DNA of 45,186 nucleotides from a virus. Shown here one piece after another: positions 25,601-32,286 of the stretch (position 1 is its first letter; each line of letters opens with the position of its first letter). Location of the stretch: the IMG/VR virus record IMGVR_UViG_3300031766_000013, positions 1-45,186 of that record; one strand, given 5' to 3'. The translations under genes and the position numbers were made by a program. The notes below the pieces were generated by a model. That model had not been told where the DNA came from, searched no databases, and worked only from the letters and a program-made list of their open reading frames with translations.

Positions 25601-28600
25601 ATAGCAACCTGTCGCTTAGCTCTATCTATAACTTTTTTGTAAGCTACGAGTATGTTTGCAACTTCAGCCTGCTTGTTTTTATTTTTAATCTTCGCAGATT
25701 CTTCGGCTACCTTGTCGGGTGGCGTACCGGCAGGGACTTTAGGGTTAAATCCAACAGTCTCTTCGGCTAGTTCCAGTGCACCATCTAAGTCATAGGCAGC
25801 AGTCTCGCCATCACTAACAGCTGCTTTGTAAGCTTCTATGTATTTAGCTATATTCTTTCTAATGTCTCCCCTCTTACGTTGGACGTACCCCCTAAGAGTT
25901 TTCTCATCCGCTATATCCCGCTTTTGCTTAGCATCGTACTTCGCCTGATTCTGCTTCTGCGTAGCGACATTCATATTTAATGCGTTTACCAGTCTTTTAG
26001 CGTCATCAATGGCGAGGGCAATGGCTTCGATTTCTTGTCTAGCTTCACCTTGAGCCGCCATATTCTCAGTGGTACTCGGAGCTTCTTTTAGGGCTGCAAG
26101 CTCAGCATTAAGTTTCTTTCTGCGGTTTTGGTAGCCGGTAGCTAGTTCAGAGAGCTTTACTTTCAAGCTAGTCCTAAGACCCTTTTCCCCTTTAAGAAGC
26201 GCCAAAGTTTTAGCAGCTTCAGCAGCTTTCTCAGCAGCATTCCCAGCTTGTACTTCTTCCGGTGAATTAAGTCCACTACTTCTTAGTGCAGATACTTTAT
26301 CTAAAGCCGCTTGATATTTAACTTCCCGCGACTCAACCTCTAATATAACCGCTTGTATCTCAGCATTAATATCAGAAATATTACCTCCGGTAAGCTTCAT
26401 GCCCCCCATCATTCCGGCACTAGCTATCTTCAGCAAGCCTTTTAAGTGGTCGTTAAGGGTACCCGCTGTGTACTCTGTTAGGTCATTACCAACGTATATC
26501 TTCTCCGTTCCTCGGACAACCTGCTTTGGTTCGCGGGGAGGGACAGCTACCGGTGCTTCAGCTTCTTCGTCTTCGCCTAATTGTTCCCCGCCTTCTATTG
26601 CTTCTTCTTCTTCCCCTACAATCTCAGCAATCTCAGCATCTCTCTCAGCAGCTTTCTCAGCAGCAGCTTTCTCAGCAGCTCTCTTAGCGGCGGAAGCAGC
26701 CGCTGTAGATGCAGGTGTAGATGCAGGTGTAGATGTAGGTGTAGATGTAGGTGTACTACCTAATTTATTACGACCCGCAGCAAGTATAGTACCTACTGCA
26801 AGCTTGTTACTGCCTTCACCAATGAGCGCATTAGCCCCTTCCTTAGTTTGCAGGACAGCGGCGTAGTCATACATCTTATTAAGTACGGCTTCTTTCTTTT
26901 CTCCTGTTAGCCCATCAACTAACGCATCTAACTCAGCGTACGAGGCACGGATTAAATCCGCTGGGGTAGATGCGCCAATAGTTTTCTCAAGTAGGCGCTT
27001 ACCATTTAGTACGACTCCAGTGTACTTGCCCATAAATGGGGTCAAGTATTTCCCAGAATTTGGCGCTAAACTCCCATCAACTAGGCTGGTGTCATCAGTG
27101 GGGAGTCCCTGAGCTGGTGCGTCATCCTGCCGCTGAGTTGGTTTTGGTAGCCCCCCCACTGCCGCTGCGTACCCCCCACCTTTAGTGGGTCTGCCCGGAG
27201 AAGCAGAAACTCTCTCAGGAAGCTGGATGCCCGATTCCGATAATGTATTATAGGCAGCATCTATGCTCGACATAGCTGCTTTCATTTTAGGTATTGTGAG
27301 GTTTGGAGCCTCGCCCTTGTTGTTTAAAGTCCTTAGGGTATCCCAAGTTGGGTAGCCTAATTGCTGCGCCACTAGGTCCAGCTTAGTCCGTAAAGCTTTA
27401 GCTGTGTCCCCAGATACGGCGGTCGCATCATCCAGCATGTCCTGAAGATTCTTGAGCAAAGAAACAAACTGTTGCTTCTTATCATTAAGTTTCGGCTTTA
27501 CAGAGTTGCCAGAGGCATCTGTCGATATCCCTGAACCGACTTCGCCAGCTAAACCAAGTCTGGTTTTTTCTATATCGTTCTGGATTATCTCGATACGGTT
27601 GGCTTGCGGCGGCAGAGTGGGGGTTTCTTCAGCTTCAGCTTCAGCTTCAGCTTCAGCTTCAGCATCAAGAAGTTCACCTTCAGCAGCTTCAGCGGCGGCG
27701 GCGGCATCAGCATCAGCATTGGCTTTTTCAGTAGCCTTGGCAACGGCAGCAGCTTGAGCATCAACTTCTTCCTGAGGAATACCAGTATCCGTAGGAGCAG
27801 CTGTAGCCGTAGGAGCAGCACCAGCAGTAGGCTGAGCAGTAGCTGGCTCAGGTCCTTCTGGGAACATATCTGTTTGGGAACCGCCGGTAAGAGGCTCAGG
27901 CTCAGGTCCTTCTGGGAACAAATCTTGTTGAGTCTGTTTCGTAGTATCCTGTCCAGTACGAGCACCCAAAGCTGCAGCTTCAGCGTCAGCGCCAGTCGAA
28001 GCGTTAGGGGTAGAGGTAGGGTCCTCAGGAGAACCTAAGTCAGGTACATTGCCTGAAGGAGGTATACCTGAAGGAGGTATACCTGAAGGAGGTACATCTT
28101 TTCTAGCTTCGTTAACGCCAATGGCGGTCTGGACAATATTGGTGGGTGCACCAGCAAAGTATTCAAGTAGTACTTCTTCTTCCTGACCTGTGATGTCTTC
28201 GCCCATAGCCTTAATGGACGCGGCTTCACCAGCCACATCAATAGCTGGTAGGACAACCATAGTTTCCAGCGCACCAGTGGCAGCTTTGCCAATCTTGGTA
28301 ACAGGGTTGACAGCTTTGAAAACTTTACCAGCAACACCCAGTCCCAGCGCACTGGCAAGGGCTATCATCGCCCCTTTCTTTGCGCCCTTCACACTGGCGG
28401 GACCCATTTTACTAGGGTCCATAAGGAACGCGGCTACTTCAGCCTCACTTGTTAGGTCAACACCAGCATCCGTCATTTCCTCCGTAATGACACCGGACCA
28501 CTCATTAAGCCCATCCAGCGCACCACCAATAGCAGAACCAGCCACAACGCCGGTACCAATCCCTGCGACAGTACCAGCTATCGGCGCTGCCGCCGAACCC

Positions 28601-29199
28601 ATCGCACCCATAGCTATTGGGGCAAATATTCGTGCGCCAAGTGCTGGTACAGACTGGGCTAAACTCTCTATTGCGAAGTTACTAATAGCATCGAGGTTCT
28701 GAAGCATTACTTTACCCTTACCACCCCAGCCTTCAGCATCCATCCATTCCTGCACCGACTCTTGGTCTTCAGCAGACATCTTATGCCTTTCAATGTTAGT
28801 GAACTGCTCAGCCAGCTCACTGGAGTCGCCCATCATCATGTCCAAGCTCATGGTGCCACGCTCCCAACCGCGAACCCATGAGTTCCATGTATCACTGCCC
28901 CACCAGTCTTTATTATTAGAATCTAGCTTATTAAGGTCGGGGGTATTCTTTGCTACTTTTGCAGCAGCAGCGCTAATAGCTTCCCGCATTGACTGGGCTT
29001 GGTTCTCACCCTCAATAGCTACTGCGGACGGCTCACCACTACCCTTAAGTACAGGTATTCCTTGCGCGGCTACACCAGTAGGGATTCCTCTCTCTTCTCG
29101 CCGCTGGTCTACGCGCTCCCTAGCCGAGAACTCGTCCATGCCGGGACCACCACCATAAACCTTGGAGGGGTTATGTATTGCGCTTCTAGGAGTGCTCAA
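19669..29199 (-). CDS. Giant polyvalent-type virion protein with a zincin motif (3176 aa)
   Basis: The N-terminal 350 residues contain glycine/alanine-rich hydrophobic stretches (about 180-310) typical of ejected virion proteins. Disordered, repeat-rich linkers follow at about 370-560 and 815-880. A lysine/alanine coiled coil covers about 1650-1725. HEATH at about 1909 with a downstream acidic EFAAE near 1960 looks like a zinc peptidase. The last 400 residues resemble the hydrophobic C-terminal module of polyvalent phage proteins. Such proteins are injected with the DNA and protect it or modify host targets. The start is TTG overlapping the previous TGA; ATG at residue 21 is an alternative. 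Confidence 0.78.
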   Translation of the reverse strand: MSTPRSAIHNPSKVYGGGPGMDEFSARERVDQRREERGIPTGVAAQGIPVLKGSGEPSAVAIEGENQAQSMREAISAAAAKVAKNTPDLNKLDSNNKDWWGSDTWNSWVRGWERGTMSLDMMMGDSSELAEQFTNIERHKMSAEDQESVQEWMDAEGWGGKGKVMLQNLDAISNFAIESLAQSVPALGARIFAPIAMGAMGSAAAPIAGTVAGIGTGVVAGSAIGGALDGLNEWSGVITEEMTDAGVDLTSEAEVAAFLMDPSKMGPASVKGAKKGAMIALASALGLGVAGKVFKAVNPVTKIGKAATGALETMVVLPAIDVAGEAASIKAMGEDITGQEEEVLLEYFAGAPTNIVQTAIGVNEARKDVPPSGIPPSGIPPSGNVPDLGSPEDPTSTPNASTGADAEAAALGARTGQDTTKQTQQDLFPEGPEPEPLTGGSQTDMFPEGPEPATAQPTAGAAPTATAAPTDTGIPQEEVDAQAAAVAKATEKANADADAAAAAEAAEGELLDAEAEAEAEAEAEETPTLPPQANRIEIIQNDIEKTRLGLAGEVGSGISTDASGNSVKPKLNDKKQQFVSLLKNLQDMLDDATAVSGDTAKALRTKLDLVAQQLGYPTWDTLRTLNNKGEAPNLTIPKMKAAMSSIDAAYNTLSESGIQLPERVSASPGRPTKGGGYAAAVGGLPKPTQRQDDAPAQGLPTDDTSLVDGSLAPNSGKYLTPFMGKYTGVVLNGKRLLEKTIGASTPADLIRASYAELDALVDGLTGEKKEAVLNKMYDYAAVLQTKEGANALIGEGSNKLAVGTILAAGRNKLGSTPTSTPTSTPASTPASTAAASAAKRAAEKAAAEKAAERDAEIAEIVGEEEEAIEGGEQLGEDEEAEAPVAVPPREPKQVVRGTEKIYVGNDLTEYTAGTLNDHLKGLLKIASAGMMGGMKLTGGNISDINAEIQAVILEVESREVKYQAALDKVSALRSSGLNSPEEVQAGNAAEKAAEAAKTLALLKGEKGLRTSLKVKLSELATGYQNRRKKLNAELAALKEAPSTTENMAAQGEARQEIEAIALAIDDAKRLVNALNMNVATQKQNQAKYDAKQKRDIADEKTLRGYVQRKRGDIRKNIAKYIEAYKAAVSDGETAAYDLDGALELAEETVGFNPKVPAGTPPDKVAEESAKIKNKNKQAEVANILVAYKKVIDRAKRQVAIRKYVAKANDGTGKAITRANSRARAVALLQAEKKYPLDSPETYADVEMTDITAEDFYESFGKGKQKGDYQPLEALARSLGVDPNPSLAGTSRAQTEADGGIKTTVAKGSKTNTRGKGGADVGKDYRKMAEQVFNTLADVDPTVNIQNLTSSKKAKRAAEKAAAREGVTSTAVTPTGKPRKQTTQDRLIAAITRRSEREASRAAKQKAAARKAKGKKKPAGLKFKDGKQLTPKQRKQIAANKNKERKAKREAELEAERFPVVDQPRQRDSDLYPPQVDQPQPAVGPDGRTNYFPKLDDSTPRVEVLDVIVEEVPKIVSDVEVEYSTVGPVSSDVTKVTKAAMRKLVELAGYVDATGPDAALYNLINKAAAAAKKLDGLAYTSDSREAVELDFYNKIAAVEDLLATNKYTKLNKNVGKDTDTGTDTDTDTGTDTEAEPEAYRPYTPVPTAEAQRIIAASKKKKEEEEAAAAAKEAADKKKVAAAKKKEAAAKKAAAKEAAAEKAAAKKKEEEEEAAAKKEAEKKPIAEQVEAPLTERALTKEEIEEAVAATEANESLPHIINIITGDFSSDKLTKYLSIPKKSQKVLLKYLKLAEDGDVRDLKGVLNEFYESLPDTHPYKAILKVSIDNLPAVTITFGRKGKELSPYTLGRLSRWGAEVTKTYTFRSPGRAGDISLNPFSDFIKSQRIRAAGVEGGSADANIATAMMQALLHEATHAFTVSLGGGLTRSKKITNQKAAAGLYEVMALALKAAPEAGINDDTAYAFSDIGEFAAEVLSNVNLQILLASIEVPVGVRSQNKMSNLLELALQLIRKIIGAKSSTSSTTTDLLTAAYSWVDEAAATDPTEQVLEGTSEKYSQEVRDAIWEWQAALGKSRNLSASGIREGRKQYKIVADAADPEQFIGTYEEGDDTDVVSLSEFTSGEFEESEESLESGPEESGPEDSPPTKIPAWFNSAKSKSEWLKTGAKYLLRRAPTLDHLVLMAGDIFKTDTVDGPVNPVHDWYKVQQRKISTAMRYMKESNNLVSELRSLPSEVRLEVMTQMKNMTMWGIYPDSPLGKGRNSHIDVKNAKPDYVARLEYALSEINKANKYLGTKTTSTGRSAASLVAAMEQFSKDSQQRKVEALLGRLAKSFNFSGYGVPQADIDNFSKLRTVKAAEKLIASLPPELAGSASLLETVERIVDISKLEGPYFPLRRYGDFIVYGVKKDVTTYDTVEEAQAAVDKYNSSGTLDSRRDTIERVGTTVTIEAQAFLTRNTLEEAKALSKEMEAKGYTVNPVEKKLRVQDDAKGDLVKIAEVFMRDLTGGSNTQAGKDARAHIELQLLKMLADNSATASAMQREGWGGVNVADMERGFAEYGVSSAWQIADAENVSESEEFWAQMRRLTKASSKTEYEVSLENPAIVAVAGKRSTDEWSDLLVKRANLLSELEQRELGNIKVRSAGVAGKVIGKLGFMYFLASPAYSLLNSTQVWLLGYPALQGKYGNSPLNTKKISARRAILDAYAATNKAFAKATVVDGKLGFAKMGKGGFSEENTFNAMIKSLDNYSGDFNARELIQLLVERNIIDSTFIQELMDSASGVESEGAWQGAIDIARFLPASIETINRVTMALAAAEMSGYKDGDNIDHIDQMVRQTQFDYSQVNRPDWMKSQALGGVLKSVTMFKMFPLSVYQMVAYNLVKAPKEEGYKTLGYMALTHTLAAGVAGGVMVEPVRILMAMVMKMADAVDLIDDDEDLETRMRRWSKKFGIPLKVFKGIMYGPGMLLPDGWDFNISDRLGLNNLMLSGRYNLPKNDEAESLLMGLAGAPGSMVEAGFKSYNYLVEGEIGKAATQFIPVAMLRNLAKAAVDFDGPTDNKGTLVGQPITSTPKKIATAAVRTAGLMPGRNSEISKEKYQFQNTKRYWSEKKASILKDFRMAETKIDRYRVAAAIQAFNKKAPSYARITYPGRQVAASKKAANLARGGLPAVNSPEAREIRGLFSDEE
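24305..24352. repeat. Six-base tandem repeat in the giant gene
   Basis: Eight tandem units of TCTGTA or CCTGTA encode alternating threonine and aspartate/glycine residues in a linker of the giant protein. The unit length is a multiple of three, so copy-number change would keep the frame. Confidence 0.8.
26705..26752. repeat. Twelve-base tandem repeat in the giant gene
   Basis: Four 12-base units (two GTAGATGCAGGT, two GTAGATGTAGGT) encode TSTP/ASTP repeats. It is an in-frame minisatellite within a disordered linker, beside an alanine/glutamate-rich segment. Confidence 0.8.
27628..27663. repeat. Six-base tandem repeat in the giant gene
   Basis: Six tandem TTCAGC units encode an alternating alanine-glutamate run on the minus strand. 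This forms an acidic linker between the N-terminal part and the next helical region of the giant protein. Confidence 0.8.
28052..28096. repeat. Fifteen-base tandem repeat in the giant gene
   Basis: Three units of 15 bases (CCTGAAGGAGGTATA, the last ending in ACA) encode GIPPS-type repeats. The unit contains AGGAGG on the plus strand, but no plus-strand gene follows, so that is coincidental. Confidence 0.75.
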
Positions 29200-30434
29200 T
29201 TACCTGCGCCTATCTGCTCTATAACCATTTTATACGCATCGTTCTCAACATCCTGAACAGTCGGTCGATAACCTTTCTGTTGCTCCACCTCGTTGAGTAT
29301 AAGTTTAACATACTCCGCGAACATGCTAGCGTGCTGCGGACTCCAAACATCGGCATTACCCGTGGCATTGGCGGTATCCAAATATAGTTCATTAATTTCC
29401 TGAATAGCCGTAGCTTCAGCCGAAATAACCTGTTCCGCTGGGAAGTTCCTATTACTTGTAGAACCGGCTCCGCCACTGGCTGCTCCAGCTTTATAGTAAT
29501 CTGCTTGTGACAATTTGAGGTCAGTGTCAGCAACCGTATTCTCATCCCCCAGTGCTCCTGAGGTCATTTCCTGCTGGAATCTAGAGAAGTCAGCATAGTT
29601 GTCCACAGTCTTTAGGTTCTCTTCCTGAAACCGAGCCACTTGTACAGCATTCCAAGGCTCACCATTGCCATTACCTTCATGGTCTACAGCGCTTAGTGTT
29701 CCGTCCCCATTGTCGACAAACTCGTAGCCCATGTCTTGGTCTTGGTGGGCTAACGCTAGGTTCATAAGAAGGGCACCTTTTGCACTGTCCCCACGGTTAA
29801 GAGCCATGATAGCGCCACTGGTGTAGCCCTGAGTCTCCATCATCATGGTACGCAGTTCCGCCATTTCAAAATCTTTAAGTCCTTGCATGCCTCCGGCTAG
29901 CATAGCTGCGTTCTTCCCCTCTTTAACCCACGCTCTATGCGCAGCCCTACGCGCATTAGCAAGCTCAACTATTTGCGGTTCTGGCATAAAATCTTCTTGT
30001 GCAGTAGCACCGATAGGTGCCTGCTGTGGTACTTGCTGTGTAGGAGCACCCATAGGTACTTGCTGTGGTGCTTGTGAAGGCATACCTTGGGGCTGCGGCT
30101 GCGGTTGCGCAGGTGATTGCTGTGGTCCTGTAGCAACCCCTTCAAGTAGTACTTCTCCTTCTACCGGCATACCTCCTGCTTGCGCAGGCTCGACAGGCTT
30201 CAGTACTAGGTCATCTATAGAAATCTGACCCACCCTATCAGTCATATGCTGCTTAAAATACTCATTAGCCTCATACTGCTTTGTGCGTCTTTCTTCGTCT
30301 AGGGCGGCAGCTTCCATCTGCTGCTCACGCCCTTGGTTACGGAGGTCCAAGTTTTTGTTGGTGAGATTCCGTCTTACTCCTTCCTTCACGCCCCGTGCAG
30401 CGGCTCCGAAAGTACCCATATTTGAACCGCTCAT
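29196..30434 (-). CDS. Probable internal/ejection virion protein (412 aa)
   Basis: Family not certain. The N-terminus (about 30-70) is a charged helix. Residues about 100-145 form a proline/glutamine-rich linker (PQPQPQ, QQVPMGAP). The rest is helical with acidic patches. It lies between a glycine-rich ejection-type protein and the giant polyvalent protein, the usual place of podovirus internal proteins that are expelled into the host. GGAGGT upstream and the TAATG overlap support the start, and its stop overlaps the TTG of the giant gene. Confidence 0.7.
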   Translation of the reverse strand: MSGSNMGTFGAAARGVKEGVRRNLTNKNLDLRNQGREQQMEAAALDEERRTKQYEANEYFKQHMTDRVGQISIDDLVLKPVEPAQAGGMPVEGEVLLEGVATGPQQSPAQPQPQPQGMPSQAPQQVPMGAPTQQVPQQAPIGATAQEDFMPEPQIVELANARRAAHRAWVKEGKNAAMLAGGMQGLKDFEMAELRTMMMETQGYTSGAIMALNRGDSAKGALLMNLALAHQDQDMGYEFVDNGDGTLSAVDHEGNGNGEPWNAVQVARFQEENLKTVDNYADFSRFQQEMTSGALGDENTVADTDLKLSQADYYKAGAASGGAGSTSNRNFPAEQVISAEATAIQEINELYLDTANATGNADVWSPQHASMFAEYVKLILNEVEQQKGYRPTVQDVENDAYKMVIEQIGAGN

Positions 30435-31579
30435 TACATACCTCCGGGGATTGGTAGCGCTTGTTTGTGAGTGGGCTTAGTACCAGTCTGCTTCTCTACA
30501 AACTTATCCAGCATACTAGCGCCCATATTATTAACGACCTTAGCTGGTAGGATGTACTCACCATCAGATAAAGCCATGAGTCCTGAGTCTGAGGTGCTGT
30601 TTCCCGGTGCGTTCACTTGACCGCCATCTGCCGCTGCCGCCTTCTTATCTATCATACCACCTATAGCTGAGCCAGCCATTGAGCCTAGTGGTCCGCCCAT
30701 CATACCAACCATGCCACCTATCATAGACCCCATACCGCCAGCACCACTTTCAGCTTGCGCCTGTTGTGCTGCATACGAGTCCATCTGGTTTTGGAATTGT
30801 GTATTACGTACGTCAGCAGAACCCTGCCATGCTTCGGACATTCCTCCGAGGTACCCTTCAGCACCCCGCTGACCCTCTAGACCCAGTGCCCCAGACTGCT
30901 GCTGACCACTAAGCGCAACATTACCTATGTTGGCAGCGGTGTTTGCGTTGGCAGAAGCTGAGTTATTTAAGTAGTTGCCCATCTGAGAAGCTTGTCCCAT
31001 TAGGTCCCTACCCTCTCGGCGGGTCTGTTCGGCGGCGAAGTTCTGTCCAGCAGCTTGAGCTTTAGCTTCTTCAAGATTAGCTACCAATCCCTCCATACGA
31101 GAGCCAGCTTGAGTAGGGTCTGCACCGACTACACCTGCTTCTCGGAGTTCTCGTTGACGCTGTTCTCGCTGTTGCTCAAAAGACTGCCCTATATCCTGTC
31201 CCGCCTGAGCGCGCTGACGCTGAATCTCACCGGGACCAGCATATTCTGCGGCTTGCTTAGCAAACTCAGCTTCAAGGGGTCGGTAGATATCCGCGTGCTG
31301 CTGCCTGTCCTCGTTAGCCCACTGATACATCTCTTCCATGGCGGGTAGCTGAACGTCAAGTATCTGATTACCTAGTGTTTTAAGCTCGGCATCCAGATTT
31401 TTTGCATACGCTCGCTGCTCTTCAGCGAACTGTTTGTTCATGTTCGCTGCGTCCGCCAGTCCGTCCAGCTCCGCATCGTAGCTTGGGGCAGACGGTACAG
31501 CACCGGGTCCACCAGCAGCTTTAGACGCTATAGCTGCACCACCTAGCTCTATACCACCTTGTATAATTTCTCCCCACAT
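30434..31579 (-). CDS. Probable ejection/internal virion protein with glycine-rich segment (381 aa)
   Basis: Residues 35-200 are long glutamine/glutamate/arginine-rich helices. Residues about 285-320 (GSMIGGMVGMMGGPLGSMAG) are a glycine/methionine hydrophobic stretch able to enter membranes. The C-terminus carries ALSDGEYILPAKVV, a motif common in phage internal and tail-associated proteins. This combination fits podovirus ejection proteins that form a channel across the cell envelope. A weak GAAGG precedes ATG 31579. It is followed immediately by the other two ejection-type genes. Confidence 0.7.
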   Translation of the reverse strand: MWGEIIQGGIELGGAAIASKAAGGPGAVPSAPSYDAELDGLADAANMNKQFAEEQRAYAKNLDAELKTLGNQILDVQLPAMEEMYQWANEDRQQHADIYRPLEAEFAKQAAEYAGPGEIQRQRAQAGQDIGQSFEQQREQRQRELREAGVVGADPTQAGSRMEGLVANLEEAKAQAAGQNFAAEQTRREGRDLMGQASQMGNYLNNSASANANTAANIGNVALSGQQQSGALGLEGQRGAEGYLGGMSEAWQGSADVRNTQFQNQMDSYAAQQAQAESGAGGMGSMIGGMVGMMGGPLGSMAGSAIGGMIDKKAAAADGGQVNAPGNSTSDSGLMALSDGEYILPAKVVNNMGASMLDKFVEKQTGTKPTHKQALPIPGGM

Positions 31580-31596
31580 ACCTTCTACTCCAATTC

Positions 31597-32286
31597 TTAA
31601 GTGACGCTCGTATCTCTTATAACAGACACTGTAACAGCAATACTATCATTTCCTGCTAAATCCGTAGGCACTGAATCCAGCCATGTATTAGTGCCGATAG
31701 TGGGCTGGTACACATGTACATCGAATGTACCCCCAGAGGAGTTAACCGTACCAAGGGAACATGTCTTAAACTTGTAGTTACCCGTACCAGAGTCTGTTTC
31801 TCCAAGATTTAGTACCAGTGATGGTACAGCCTTATACAGCAGGTAGGTATCAAGGTACTGTACCGTGTCTAACGTAAAGCGGTACACCCCGGTAGACGGG
31901 TTAGATACAGAGGATATATTAAAGTTATTCGAGGGAGAAAGGCTTGATGTGACTGTGCAAGCTGCCGCTAAAACACTGACTACGTTACTATTTACCCACC
32001 CGCCTACAGTATCATTATATACAAACCCATCAAAAGTGGTCAGCCCAGATACATCTGCTGATATAGAGTTTTCTAAGGAAGCTTGTTCTGGTAAATTTCC
32101 TCTACTTATTACAGTGACTTCAGTGGAATTCGGTACTCCAATAAGGGCGTGGTAAGCCTGATATAGGGCATTCACTGTACGGAATATAGAGTCCTGCGAA
32201 TTAGTAGGGGTTGGTACTGCGGGATACCGCAGCTCCTTAATTGGGTTTTGGTCCATAGGAGCCAGAGGTTTTCGGGGGGAAGTCAT
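31597..32286 (-). CDS. Hypothetical virion protein (229 aa)
   Basis: Family not recognised. After a proline-rich N-terminus there is a short helix (residues about 30-48). The rest is rich in threonine, serine and valine with a beta-strand pattern, as in small tail or capsid-decoration proteins. There are no catalytic motifs. Its start overlaps the end of the preceding tail gene by four bases (ATGA), so its expression is tied to the tail nozzle-type protein. A structural role near the tail is likely by context only. Confidence 0.65.
   Translation of the reverse strand: MTSPRKPLAPMDQNPIKELRYPAVPTPTNSQDSIFRTVNALYQAYHALIGVPNSTEVTVISRGNLPEQASLENSISADVSGLTTFDGFVYNDTVGGWVNSNVVSVLAAACTVTSSLSPSNNFNISSVSNPSTGVYRFTLDTVQYLDTYLLYKAVPSLVLNLGETDSGTGNYKFKTCSLGTVNSSGGTFDVHVYQPTIGTNTWLDSVPTDLAGNDSIAVTVSVIRDTSVT

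Noticed and set aside
26705-26752. Regular short repeats that might suggest a CRISPR array
   Set aside because: They are contiguous 12-base units without spacers, inside a coding region.
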